Position numbers and translations under genes: made by a program. 49,515 bases of DNA from Herbaspirillum sp. YR522 (GTDB lineage Bacteria; Pseudomonadota; Gammaproteobacteria; Burkholderiales; Burkholderiaceae_D): assembly GCF_000282575.1 (NCBI RefSeq), contig NZ_AKJA01000152.1:1-49515 (forward strand), written 5' to 3'. Shown piece after piece: positions 8,160 to 16,972 of the stretch (the first letter of the stretch is position 1; each line of letters opens with the position of its first letter). The notes under the pieces were generated by a model that saw nothing but the letters and a program-made list of their open reading frames with translations, was not told the origin of the DNA and did not search any database.

Positions 8160-8305
8160 CCTGCAAGCTTGCCGCAACAAACCAACTTTCTGGTCAATAA
8201 AACCTTGGATCGCTCCAGCCGGCAGGCACAGAACGCTGGCTGGAAAATGTCGTCAGCTCGTTAGGCGGATCGAAGCATGCATGTCCCGGTCTGGACGCCG
8301 GGATA
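8160..8305 (-). pseudogene. Second, rearranged hipA relic
   Basis: Two blocks match the hipA pseudogene at 2928-3753 by eye. Bases about 8168-8216 match about 2953-3000 at roughly 80 percent identity; on the minus strand they read AIQGFIDQKVGLLRQACR against TIQGRIDQNVALLGQAQK. Bases about 8229-8303 match about 3479-3553 less strongly. The roughly 480 bases that separate the blocks in the first copy are missing. Both relics lie on the minus strand and flank the catabolic cassette. No open frame remains. Confidence 0.65.
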
Positions 8306-8359
8306 ATTTAATCGCAGCCGCACCGGCCACGGCGACGTCGGCCGCAACCGGCCAGGCGA

Positions 8360-8932
8360 TCACCCCTGCTGGGCCTTGCGAATGAACCGCACCCGATCCG
8401 CCAGTGCGGTGACCATGGTCTTGAGGAATTCGCGGGTAGGCTCATGCGTGAGCTTGCCGTTGGCATCGAAGCGGTCGGCCGCGCCGCCGATCATCACCTC
8501 CGGCTTATTGATGAACTGCAGGTCGAGGAATACACCGATCTGCCGCAGGTGGTATTGCGCACGCGCCGTGCCGATGGCGCCGGGGCTTGCTCCCATGATG
8601 GCGGCGAATTTCCCGGCAAAGGGTGGCTCGGGTGGACGAGAGGCCCAGTCGATGGCGTTCTTGAGCACACCGGGAACCGAGTAGTTGTACTCGGGCGTGG
8701 CGAAGATGATGGCGTCAGCCTCGGCGATCTGCTGACGCAAGCGCGCCACCGGCGCCGGCCAGCCCTGCTCGCGCACATCGTCGTTATAAAGCGGCAGATC
8801 GGAAATGTCGGCCTCGACCAGGCTCACGCCCGGTGGCAACAACTCATACAGCGCACGCAGCGCCGCCGTGTTATACGACTTGGCGCGCAAGCTGCCGGAT
8901 ATACCCAGGATCTTGACGTCTGTCTGGCTCAT
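8360..8932 (-). CDS. NAD(P)H-dependent FMN reductase
   Basis: A 190-residue flavodoxin-fold protein. GISGSLRAKSYNTA (residues about 10-23) is the phosphate-binding loop for FMN and FATPEYNYSVPGVLKNAIDW (about 76-95) is the family hallmark of ChrR/YieF/ArsH-type reductases. IMGASPGAIGTARAQYHLRQ is the third conserved block. These enzymes reduce quinones, azo dyes or metals such as chromate using NAD(P)H. The ATG at 8932 is preceded by CAGGAGAA. It stands apart from its neighbours and its physiological substrate is not evident. Confidence 0.9.
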   Translation of the reverse strand: MSQTDVKILGISGSLRAKSYNTAALRALYELLPPGVSLVEADISDLPLYNDDVREQGWPAPVARLRQQIAEADAIIFATPEYNYSVPGVLKNAIDWASRPPEPPFAGKFAAIMGASPGAIGTARAQYHLRQIGVFLDLQFINKPEVMIGGAADRFDANGKLTHEPTREFLKTMVTALADRVRFIRKAQQG

Positions 8933-9119
8933 CGTGTTCTCCTGATTGAAGTGGTGGAAGTTGAAAAAACATGGTCATAACAAAACACAGAGCGCACCGA
9001 CGCCATACAGTTCCGCCCCACTACAGCCGCGCGGCCGGGGCGCATTCACGTCGTCTTGTCGCGACAGGCATTTCTTCAGCGCCGTGTGGATCGACCGGAC
9101 TGGCCAACCGCACGGCGCC

Positions 9120-9896
9120 TCAGGCCGGCTTCCCGGTGCCGTTCAACAGCGCCATCAACGCCAGCGCATTGGGCAACGCGGCGCCGCGCGCGGTATTGTC
9201 GAACACGCACCAGACCTGGCGCCCGGCCTCGCGAGCCTCGACGATGCGCGCGCCCACGGCGGCGATGAAGGCGGCGTCGTACGCCGAATAATAGATCTGC
9301 GGCGCGCCATGCAAGCGAATGTAGAGCCTGCGCCAATCGCCCTGCGGCTCGCCCTCGGCCACCGGCCGTGGATGGGCGCGCACGCAGGCGACACCAGCCT
9401 GTTCCAGTACCTCGGCCCCCAACGGCGAAAACCAACTGGCGTGCCGGGGTTCGCAGGCCACCGGCACAGCCGTATGGCGGGCCAGCAGCGCGAAGAATGC
9501 GACCGCCGTGTCCGGATCCAGCGCCAGGCTGGGAGGCAACTGCAACAGCAGGCATCCCAGTTTTTCACCCAGTGCCGTGACCTGCTGCATGAACTGGCCC
9601 AGTGCCGCGTCGGCATCGCGCAGCCTGAGTTCATGTGACACCTGGCGCGGCAGCTTGACCGCGAAGCGAAACGCCTCGGGTACGCTATCGGCCCAGCGGG
9701 CATAGGTCTTGGCCTGGTGCGGGCGATAGAAAGAGCTATTGATCTCGACCATCGAGAACACCTGCGCATAGCGTTGCAGATGGCTGCCCTCTGTCGCGAA
9801 CCGGTCCGCCACCTGGGACGACAGGGACCAGCCGGCACACCCGATGCGAATCGGGAACGGATCGATAACGGTGTCGCGCGGCGGGTCAGTCTCCAT
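9120..9896 (-). CDS. DUF72 family protein
   Basis: A 258-residue TIM-barrel-like protein of the DUF72 (YecE) family. Recognisable blocks are RIGCAGWSLS at residue 16-25, the strand VEINSSFYRPHQAKTYARWA, FRFAVKLPRQVSHE, and the late strand RLYIRLHG followed by VWCVFDNTARGAALPNA. The biochemical role of DUF72 proteins is not established. The start ATG has GGAG at a good distance. The FAD monooxygenase gene ends 88 bases upstream of it on the same strand. Confidence 0.85.
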   Translation of the reverse strand: METDPPRDTVIDPFPIRIGCAGWSLSSQVADRFATEGSHLQRYAQVFSMVEINSSFYRPHQAKTYARWADSVPEAFRFAVKLPRQVSHELRLRDADAALGQFMQQVTALGEKLGCLLLQLPPSLALDPDTAVAFFALLARHTAVPVACEPRHASWFSPLGAEVLEQAGVACVRAHPRPVAEGEPQGDWRRLYIRLHGAPQIYYSAYDAAFIAAVGARIVEAREAGRQVWCVFDNTARGAALPNALALMALLNGTGKPA

Positions 9897-9983
9897 GCTT
9901 GCTCCACGCGGCCGGCTCGGCCGCAGAAAAAGGGTCGGGACCGCTAGCCTAACCGAGTTTGGCGCCAGCTTGCCGGCCGCCGG

Positions 9984-11540
9984 CTAGACTGCGTCGCCGC
10001 CCCCGCCTGCCAGGCCGAACCAGCGCGAGAGGGCCTGTACCAGCGGCGGCATGTCGACCTCCCCATCGCAAGCCCAGGCCACCACGCCATCGGGACGTAC
10101 CAGCAAGGCACGCACACCCATGGGATTACCGGCCTGCACCGTGACATGGCAGAGCTGCGGCGCCCACCTGCCCGCCAGCGTGCGCAGCGATGCGGCACCA
10201 TCGAACTCCAGCAGCAGGCCGCGGCCCGTGCGCAGCAGCGGGCCCAATCTGGCACCATGGTCCAACGCGAAATCGGGCACGCTGCGCCCGCCCAGCGGAT
10301 GCGCATCGCCCAGTTCGTAACGCAGGTCCACGCCCCACATGCGACGCGCGAAATAGGTTGCGCCGTCGGGCATCTCCATGAGATCGCCCACGATCGCCGC
10401 CAGCGCACGCGTGCCCGGATCGGGTCGCATCAGAGCCACCTGGGCGCGCGACCAGTCCAGTATCCGCGCACCTGCCGGGTGGCGCTCGCGGTGATAGCTG
10501 TCGAGCAGGTCGTCGGGGGCAGTACCACGTACGGTCGCGGCCAGCTTCCAGCCCAGGTTGAGCGCATCGGCCAGGCCCAGGTTGAGGCCCTGGCCACCCA
10601 GCGGCGAATGCACATGCGCGGCGTCACCGGCCAGCAGCACGCGTCCACTTCGATAGGCGGTGGCCTGGCGCGCGCGGTCGCTCCAGGTGCTGGCGTGGGT
10701 GACGCCGCATAACACCAGCGGCTGGCACGCGACGCGGCGTAGAACCTGCTGCAGGTACTCGCGGGTGAGCGGCACCTGGCGGTGACCGGCGCCAGCGTCG
10801 AATTCAACCATGGCGATGGTGCCCGGATGGGTATAGGTGATCATCCCGCCCGGGGTGACATGCCTGCCCGGGCGCAGGGCGTCGGGGTCGGCCAGTTCGG
10901 CCTGGACCGAATAGCCGGTGAACTCGGGCTCGGTGCCGGCGAATTCAATGCCCGCGACCTTGCGCACCACGCTGCGACCGCCGTCGCAACCGACCAGCCA
11001 GGAGCCCCGCATGCGATGGGAGCCAGCGTGGACAGTGACGACGTCATCGTCGACCGTGAAATGATCGACACCGCAACCGCGTCGGATGTCGACCCCGATG
11101 GCGACGGCCCGGTGCGATAACACCGTCTCCAGCGCCTGCATCGAAACGGCCATGTGGGCAGCGGCCGAATCCGGCAGCCGGTAAGGCCATTGGCGCGGGT
11201 CGACCCGGTCGAGATGGAACTGGATACCGGCGAAATGTCCTGCGGGACGGCGTCGCTGTTGCAGCCAGTGCGCCGCTGGCTGGCCAGTTGCGTGCGCCGC
11301 CGCATCGACCAGCCCGGCGAGCAAGCCCCGGCGGTCCAGGGCGTCCACGGTGGGTACCGACAAGCCGCGCATGCCGAAGGGAAGCTGCTTCCAGATGGAG
11401 GCGGGATCGGCGGCGCGCTCCATCAGCAGCACCGACAAACCGTGAAGTCGACATTCGCACGCCAGCAACAGGCCGACCGGACCGGCGCCGGCAATGATGA
11501 CGTCGTAGAGATGAGAATGGGAGGTGGGATGATCGTGCAT
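9984..11540 (-). CDS. FAD-dependent aromatic monooxygenase (PHBH/rifampin type)
   Basis: A 518-residue class A flavin monooxygenase, started at ATG 11540 (MHDHPTSHSH); longer readings run into unrelated sequence. Features: dinucleotide-binding GAGPVG at residues 18-23; the DG motif in LVGCDGGRSVVRKVAG; and the second FAD motif LLAGDAAHVHSPLGGQGLN near residue 310. The C-terminal 120 residues resemble the thioredoxin-like tail of rifampin or phenol-type monooxygenases. These enzymes hydroxylate phenolic substrates using NAD(P)H and oxygen. No pathway partner is adjacent, so the substrate is open. Confidence 0.88.
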   Translation of the reverse strand: MHDHPTSHSHLYDVIIAGAGPVGLLLACECRLHGLSVLLMERAADPASIWKQLPFGMRGLSVPTVDALDRRGLLAGLVDAAAHATGQPAAHWLQQRRRPAGHFAGIQFHLDRVDPRQWPYRLPDSAAAHMAVSMQALETVLSHRAVAIGVDIRRGCGVDHFTVDDDVVTVHAGSHRMRGSWLVGCDGGRSVVRKVAGIEFAGTEPEFTGYSVQAELADPDALRPGRHVTPGGMITYTHPGTIAMVEFDAGAGHRQVPLTREYLQQVLRRVACQPLVLCGVTHASTWSDRARQATAYRSGRVLLAGDAAHVHSPLGGQGLNLGLADALNLGWKLAATVRGTAPDDLLDSYHRERHPAGARILDWSRAQVALMRPDPGTRALAAIVGDLMEMPDGATYFARRMWGVDLRYELGDAHPLGGRSVPDFALDHGARLGPLLRTGRGLLLEFDGAASLRTLAGRWAPQLCHVTVQAGNPMGVRALLVRPDGVVAWACDGEVDMPPLVQALSRWFGLAGGGGDAV

Positions 11541-11793
11541 GAAAAACGCCTTTGTCGAGTTTCGATTCGACCGGAGCGTTTCCCAGGCTGGATCCGCACG
11601 GACGAACAGGTCGATGCATGGAGCGCATCGTTTGCTCGTCGCGGGGATCCTGGCATGAGGCCAAAGACCAGAGCTTTCGTTACCGAAAGGACTTGGGCTT
11701 ACCAGACCAAGCCTGCCTTTTCCGACATCGGTCTTATAACATGCGGGCCGGCCGCCGCGCAATGGCGACGCCTGTCGTGCCGCTGCGAGCGGC

Positions 11794-13266
11794 TCATCCG
11801 GGGTGGTCCTGCGCGGCCCGTTTGCGCGCCTGCTCCAAGGCCGCGACGATGGCGTCGACGACCTTGTCGCGCTGCTCGGGATCGGGCTGGCGCAGGGCAA
11901 ACGACGGATGATAGGTGGCGATCACCGTCATGCCATCGATCTCGAAGGGCGCGTCGAGGTGGTCGCGCAAGCTGGTCCGTTGTTGCAGCAATGCGCTCAG
12001 CGCAGTGGCACCCAGGGTGACGATGACGGCTGGCTTGACGCTGTCGAGTTCGCGCTCGAGCCAATGAAAGCAGGCTTCCACTTCGCGCTGGCTGGCGGTC
12101 TTGTGCATGCGACGCTTGCCGCGCGGCTCCCACTTGAAATGCTTCACTGCATTGGTCAGGTAGAGCTGTTCGCGCACCAGCCCGGCATGTCCTATGGCCG
12201 CGTCGAGCACCTGCCCGGCCGGCCCGACGAAGGCCTTTCCGGCCAGGTCTTCCTGGTCGCCGGGTTGTTCGCCGATGACCATGATCCTGGCCTGGGCCGG
12301 GCCGGCTCCGGGCACCGCTTGCGTAGCGTGGTGCCACAGGTCGCAACGGCGGCAGGCGTCCAGCGATGACGGCAGCTCGCGCAGCGGTTGCGCCTGGGCG
12401 GCGTCGATGGCGATCGCGCGCCCTTTGCGCCTGCCCACTTCGGCGGCCTGCGCCAATTGCCGTTCACCGTTGCGGGCCGCACTGACCATGCCGGGGATCA
12501 GGGCCGCCTCCGGCAGCGCTTTCCAGTAGCGCACCGGCATCTGCTGCTGCAGCACCGATTCGTTCAGCCGGGCCGGGTTGAAGATACTGCGGTAATAAGT
12601 CAGCCACAGCGCTTCGGCCTGGTCTGCGTGCGCCTCCAGCTGATCGTCCTGCAGCATGTGCTGGCGCGTCAGCTGCAATGCGCTGCCATCCCACAGCGCC
12701 GCTCCGAGCGGCGTGGCGATCATCCACGAGCTGCGGCCCATGCGTTGCGCAAAATGCTCCGCCGCCCACGGCAATATGTCGTGCTGTGGCGCATACCAGG
12801 CCACGTACTCGGGGCCGTCGTGGCCGTCGGGGCCTGCGGACTGCTTGCGAAAGCGCACGTAGGCAATCATGTCGTGCTTGTCGCGCCGCACCGACTTGGC
12901 CATGCGCGCCAGGCGCGCGCCATCGCCATCGGCGGGCGACACCACCTCGCGCTGGCCCTGCATCCAGCGCCATAGCACCTGGTACAGAAAAGCCCAGCGC
13001 TGCGGATCACGACACAGTGCGGCCTCTTGCAGCAATTCGGACAACTCCCTGGAAATGCGCACGCCAGGCGCCGCCGCACTGGCACCAGCCGCCGATGAGC
13101 CGGCGGCCACAGCGCTGCCATAGTCGAGCGCCCCCTGGTCGTGCTGCGCGCCGGCCTCTGCCAGCACCTTCCATTGCAGCATGTCCGGCGACCAGCCTTG
13201 CGCCAGTGCCTGCAGGGCGGCATCGCGCCAGGCGTGGTAATGATCCTCGATGACGATCAGTTGCAT
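11794..13266 (-). CDS. udgX: DUF4130 - UdgX fusion, uracil-DNA cross-linking protein
   Basis: A 490-residue fusion. The N-terminal half (to about 270) matches the DUF4130 'probable DNA metabolism' domain (FLYQVLWRWMQGQREVV, RRDKHDMIAYVRFR, RSSWMIATPLGAALWDG). The C-terminal part is a UdgX-type uracil-DNA glycosylase domain: CxxC at DACRRCDLW for the 4Fe-4S cluster, GEQPGDQ at 332-338, FVGPAG, and YHPS at 452-455. The UdgX-specific loop KRRMH (384-388) keeps the histidine that in characterised UdgX attacks and covalently binds the deoxyribose after uracil release. The gene begins 25 bases after the radical-SAM gene, so both share the LexA-box promoter. Confidence 0.9.
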   Translation of the reverse strand: MQLIVIEDHYHAWRDAALQALAQGWSPDMLQWKVLAEAGAQHDQGALDYGSAVAAGSSAAGASAAAPGVRISRELSELLQEAALCRDPQRWAFLYQVLWRWMQGQREVVSPADGDGARLARMAKSVRRDKHDMIAYVRFRKQSAGPDGHDGPEYVAWYAPQHDILPWAAEHFAQRMGRSSWMIATPLGAALWDGSALQLTRQHMLQDDQLEAHADQAEALWLTYYRSIFNPARLNESVLQQQMPVRYWKALPEAALIPGMVSAARNGERQLAQAAEVGRRKGRAIAIDAAQAQPLRELPSSLDACRRCDLWHHATQAVPGAGPAQARIMVIGEQPGDQEDLAGKAFVGPAGQVLDAAIGHAGLVREQLYLTNAVKHFKWEPRGKRRMHKTASQREVEACFHWLERELDSVKPAVIVTLGATALSALLQQRTSLRDHLDAPFEIDGMTVIATYHPSFALRQPDPEQRDKVVDAIVAALEQARKRAAQDHPG

Positions 13267-13291
13267 CTCGCGCTCGCCCGCATTGCCATTG

Positions 13292-14503
13292 TCACAGCAG
13301 TGCCAGCTGCACCGGCTGGGGTGCCAGCATGCCGCGCAGGCGGTCCGACGACGCCTCGCCATGCGACGGCCGGAAATCCTGCACGACGATGAATGGCTTG
13401 ATCTTGTCCATGGCGCAACGCAAGCGCACCAGGTCCTGGTACCTGAGTGCGCGCGAGCGCCGCAGCTTCACCAGGCGTTCGGCATTGCGTACGCCGATGC
13501 CGGGCACGCGGGCGATCATCCACGGCGGCGCACGGTTCAGGTCGACCGGAAAGTCTTCCCGATGCGCCAGTGCCCAGGCCAGCTTGGGATCGATATCGAG
13601 CGGCAGGTCGCCGCTGCCACCGAACAGTTCGTCGGCATTGAAGCCATAGGCACGCAGCAGGAAGTCGGCCTGGTAGAGCCGATGCTCGCGCAGCAACGGT
13701 GGCGGCTGTGCGGGGACCGTGGTCGGGCTTTCGGGGATCGGGCTGAACGCCGAGTAATACACGCGCTTGAGCTTGTAGGCGCCATACAGCGTCTGCGCAC
13801 TTTGCAGGATGGTGCGGTCGTCGGTGGCGTCGGCGCCTATCATCATCTGCGTGCTTTGCCCGGCGGGAGCGAACTGCGGTGCGCCGGCTTCGCTCTGGGC
13901 TTCTTCCTGCCCCATGCGGATGGTGCCCATGGCCAACTTGATGGTGCGCACGCTTTTTTCCGGCGCCAGCTTCTGCAGGCCGGTGTCGGTGGGCAGTTCG
14001 ATATTGACGCTGAGGCGGTCGGCATAGCGGCCGGCCAGCGCGATCAGCTCGGGATCGGCGTCGGGGATGGTCTTGAGATGGATATAGCCGCGAAACTGGT
14101 GCTCCTCGCGCAACGATTGCGCCACCCGCACCAGTTGCTCCATGGTGTAGTTCGACGAGCGAATGATGCCCGAGCTGAGAAACAGGCCCTCGATGTAGTT
14201 GCGCCGGTAGAAGTCCAATGTCAGGTCGACCACTTCCTGCGCCGTGAAGCGGGCGCGCGGCACGTTGCTGGAGCGCCGGTTGATGCAATATTGGCAATCG
14301 TACTGGCAGTAGTTGGTGAAAAGTATCTTCAGCAGTGACACGCAGCGGCCGTCGGGCGTGAAGCTATGGCAAATGCCCATGCCGCTGCTCGCACCCAGCC
14401 CGTCGCGTCCACGCGAGCCTCGCTTGGGCGCCGCGCCGCTGGCGCATGAGGCGTCGTATTTGGCCGCATCGGCCAGGATCTCGAGTTTGTTGAGCAATTC
14501 CAT
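13292..14503 (-). CDS. Putative DNA modification/repair radical-SAM protein (UDG-linked family)
   Basis: A 403-residue radical-SAM protein of the family genomically linked to UdgX (TIGR03916-like). CQYDCQYC at residues 66-73 is the Cx3Cx2C motif for the 4Fe-4S cluster. KYDASCASG near residue 20 is typical of the family start, which favours ATG 14503 over the upstream ATG at 14533. The C-terminus has a helix-hairpin-helix-like segment (MIARVPGIGVRNAERLVKLR), consistent with DNA binding. It is first in a two-gene operon with the UdgX fusion, behind a LexA box. Its reaction is not known. Confidence 0.88.
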   Translation of the reverse strand: MELLNKLEILADAAKYDASCASGAAPKRGSRGRDGLGASSGMGICHSFTPDGRCVSLLKILFTNYCQYDCQYCINRRSSNVPRARFTAQEVVDLTLDFYRRNYIEGLFLSSGIIRSSNYTMEQLVRVAQSLREEHQFRGYIHLKTIPDADPELIALAGRYADRLSVNIELPTDTGLQKLAPEKSVRTIKLAMGTIRMGQEEAQSEAGAPQFAPAGQSTQMMIGADATDDRTILQSAQTLYGAYKLKRVYYSAFSPIPESPTTVPAQPPPLLREHRLYQADFLLRAYGFNADELFGGSGDLPLDIDPKLAWALAHREDFPVDLNRAPPWMIARVPGIGVRNAERLVKLRRSRALRYQDLVRLRCAMDKIKPFIVVQDFRPSHGEASSDRLRGMLAPQPVQLALL

Positions 14504-14514
14504 GGAAATAGACA

Positions 14515-14530
14515 CTGTATGTTTATACAG
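14515..14530 (-). promoter_or_regulatory. LexA (SOS) box upstream of the radical-SAM/UdgX operon
   Basis: CTGTATGTTTATACAG matches the gammaproteobacterial/betaproteobacterial SOS box CTGT-N8-ACAG with all eight fixed positions and an AT-rich core. It ends 11 bases upstream of ATG 14503, and on the minus strand the box contains TATAAA, a possible -10 element, so bound LexA would block the promoter. The position favours the shorter start for the downstream gene, although no good ribosome site is seen between. Confidence 0.82.
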
Positions 14531-14601
14531 CATATTACCCTGAAAACGCTTTTTGCCTCGATCAACCCGTCACATCCTCGCCCCCCTGTTGTTTGCCTGC
14601 T

Positions 14602-14890
14602 TCAGGCGCCATGGTGGTCCTGCTGGCACCCGTGCACGACGTGCCTCGCGACGCCCGGCTCACCGACGGCTACACGGTAAGCTGCCCCCGAGCCCGGATC
14701 GTAGACGGTCGCCACCTGGCGCAAGGGCCGCAGGTGACGTCCCGGCGCACCGCCTTGCGGGCCTCGCGCCGCAGGCAGTAACAGTGATCGAATCCAGCGG
14801 CTGTCGCCAGTTGTGGGTCCGACCATATCACGTCGACGCCGGATGGCTCGGCGCATGAAATCGATGCGGGCAACTGCGGTAAAAACGGTC
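14602..14890 (-). pseudogene. Relic of aldose 1-epimerase (galM-like)
   Basis: The minus strand has two frames that together read as the C-terminus of an aldose epimerase. One (about 14873-14730) gives SGVDVIWSDPQLATAAGFDHCY, matching the conserved GFDH..F segment. The other (about 14715-14602) gives LRQVATVYDPGSGAAYRV and AVGEPGV, matching the SGR.L.V.T.EPG block. A frameshift separates them and no N-terminal half is present. It adjoins a sugar-acid dehydratase on the opposite strand, so it may be the remnant of a pentose oxidation cluster. Nothing else is seen in 14531-14958. Confidence 0.55.
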
Positions 14891-14958
14891 AAGGATGAAA
14901 TGTCGGCGGATCGGCGATACTAGCAGGCTGATCGACATGAATGAACGAGGCAAAAAAA

Positions 14959-16743
14959 ATGACCCAGCAACACGCCACACCTCGCCGGTTCCGCTCCCAG
15001 GACTGGTTCGACAATCCCGACCATATCGACATGACCGCGCTGTACCTGGAGCGCTTCATGAACTACGGCATCACGGCCGAGGAACTGCGCTCGGGCCGTC
15101 CCATCATCGGCATCGCCCAGAGCGGCAGCGATATCAGCCCGTGCAACCGCATCCACCTGGAACTGGCCAAGCGCGTGCGCGACGGCATTCGTGACGCCGG
15201 CGGCATCCCCATGGAGTTTCCGCTGCATCCGATCTTCGAGAACTGCCGCCGTCCCACCGCTGCCATCGACCGCAACCTGTCGTATATGGGATTGGTCGAG
15301 ATCCTGCATGGCTACCCGATCGATGCGGTGGTCCTGACCACCGGCTGCGACAAGACCACGCCAGCCCAGATCATGGCCGCGGCCACCGTCGATATCCCGG
15401 CCATCGTACTGTCGGGCGGTCCGATGCTCGACGGCTGGCTCGACGGCGAGCTGGTCGGTTCCGGCGCGGCCATCTGGAAAGGCCGTCGCCAGCTGGCTGC
15501 CGGCGCCATCGACAACGAGAAGTTCCTCGAGATCGCCGCGGCGTCGGCGCCCTCCTCGGGCCACTGCAACACCATGGGCACGGCCTCGACCATGAACGCC
15601 ATCGCCGAAGCATTGGGCATGTCGCTCACCGGTTGCTCGGCGATTCCCGCGCCCTATCGCGAACGCGGCCAGATGGCCTATGAAACCGGTCGTCGCATCG
15701 TCGGCATGGCTTATGAAGACTTGCGCCCGTCGGCCATCCTCACGCGCGACGCCTTCCTCGATGCGATCGTGGTCAACGCCGCCATCGGCGGCTCCACCAA
15801 TGCCCAGCCGCACATCATGGCCATGGCGCGTCACGCCGGGGTGGAGCTGCATTCGGACGACTGGATGACCTACGGCTACGATGTGCCGTTGCTGCTCAAC
15901 ATGCAGCCGGCCGGCAAATACCTGGGCGAGCGCTTCCACCGCGCCGGTGGCGTGCCGGCCATCATGTGGGAACTGCAGCAAGCCGGCAAGCTGCGCTCGC
16001 AGCGCATCACGGCCACCGGCAGGAGCATGGCAAGCAACCTGGAGGGGCGCGAAACGGGCGACCGCGAAGTGATCTTCCCGTTTGCCGCGCCACTGTTGCA
16101 GCGCGCCGGCTTCCTGGCATTGAAGGGCAACCTGTTCGATTTCGCCATCATGAAGACCAGTGTCATTTCGGACACCTTCCGTGCGCGTTACCTCAGCACG
16201 CCCGGCAACGAAGGCGTCTTCGAATGCACCGCAGCCGTATTCGATGGTTCGGACGACTACCACGCCCGCATCAACGACCCGGCGCTGGGCATCGATGAAA
16301 ACACCATCCTGGTCATTCGCGGCGCCGGTCCGGTGGGCTGGCCCGGTTCGGCCGAGGTGGTCAACATGCAACCGCCCGATGCCTTGCTGCGGCGCGGCAT
16401 CAACACCTTGCCGACCTTGGGCGACGGCCGCCAGTCGGGCACATCCGACAGCCCGTCGATCCTCAACGCCTCACCGGAAAGCGCGGTCGGCGGTGGCCTG
16501 GCCTACCTGCGCGACGGCGACCGGGTGCGCATCGACCTCAACACCGGTGCCTGCAACATGCTGGTCAGCGATGAAGAGCTGGCGCGGCGCCGTGCCGAAG
16601 GCATACCCGCGGTGCCGGCCAGCCAGACCCCCTGGCAGGAGATCTATCGCAGCACCGTCGGCCAGCTGGAGACCGGCGCCTGCATGGAACTGGCGGTGAA
16701 GTACCAGGGCGTGGGGCGGGTATTACCTCGTCACAATCACTAA
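14959..16743 (+). CDS. IlvD/Edd family dehydratase, sugar-acid (arabonate/xylonate) type
   Basis: A 594-residue iron-sulfur dehydratase from ATG 14959 (MTQQHATPRRF), which has GAGG eight bases upstream; ATG 14941 is also in frame. Cluster and magnesium ligands typical of the family are visible: SGSDISPCNRIH, TTGCDKTTPAQ and SSGHCNTMGTAST carry the three cysteines. NAAIGGSTNAQPH and FDFAIMKTSVIS are further conserved blocks. The extended N-terminus with RSQDWFDNPDHIDMTALYLERF is characteristic of pentonate dehydratases rather than dihydroxyacid dehydratase IlvD, so it probably converts an aldonate to a 2-keto-3-deoxy sugar acid. Neighbouring pathway genes are absent except for a galM relic. 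Confidence 0.85.
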   Translation: MTQQHATPRRFRSQDWFDNPDHIDMTALYLERFMNYGITAEELRSGRPIIGIAQSGSDISPCNRIHLELAKRVRDGIRDAGGIPMEFPLHPIFENCRRPTAAIDRNLSYMGLVEILHGYPIDAVVLTTGCDKTTPAQIMAAATVDIPAIVLSGGPMLDGWLDGELVGSGAAIWKGRRQLAAGAIDNEKFLEIAAASAPSSGHCNTMGTASTMNAIAEALGMSLTGCSAIPAPYRERGQMAYETGRRIVGMAYEDLRPSAILTRDAFLDAIVVNAAIGGSTNAQPHIMAMARHAGVELHSDDWMTYGYDVPLLLNMQPAGKYLGERFHRAGGVPAIMWELQQAGKLRSQRITATGRSMASNLEGRETGDREVIFPFAAPLLQRAGFLALKGNLFDFAIMKTSVISDTFRARYLSTPGNEGVFECTAAVFDGSDDYHARINDPALGIDENTILVIRGAGPVGWPGSAEVVNMQPPDALLRRGINTLPTLGDGRQSGTSDSPSILNASPESAVGGGLAYLRDGDRVRIDLNTGACNMLVSDEELARRRAEGIPAVPASQTPWQEIYRSTVGQLETGACMELAVKYQGVGRVLPRHNH

Positions 16744-16751
16744 CCAAGCCG

Positions 16752-16940
16752 ATGATTCGCGTCCGGGCCGTCTGTCTCGCTAGCCATCGTGTGGATGCAT
16801 TTCCCCATGATCACGAAGAACCGCTACGGATCGACGCCCACCATCTGGGCAAGCCGGTATTGAAGGAGTTCGGCCAGGACCGCGGCGCCTTCGAGCGCTG
16901 GGGCAAGACCTCGGGCAAGGTGTACGGGCTGGCGTCGTAG
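16752..16940 (+). other. Short open frame of uncertain status
   Basis: Sixty-two codons starting 8 bases after the dehydratase stop, with no clear ribosome site. The second half (LKEFGQDRGAFERWGKTSGKVYGL) looks like the C-terminal end of a folded enzyme, so this may be the tail of a deleted downstream gene. I could not assign the family. Confidence 0.3.
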
Positions 16941-16972
16941 CGGACGGGGAAAGTCGCCGGGGCCTCGATAAG

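Noticed and set aside
14553..14858. 101-codon plus-strand frame after the LexA box
   Set aside because: It is antisense to the galM relic and has no recognisable features; the LexA box is better placed for the minus-strand operon.
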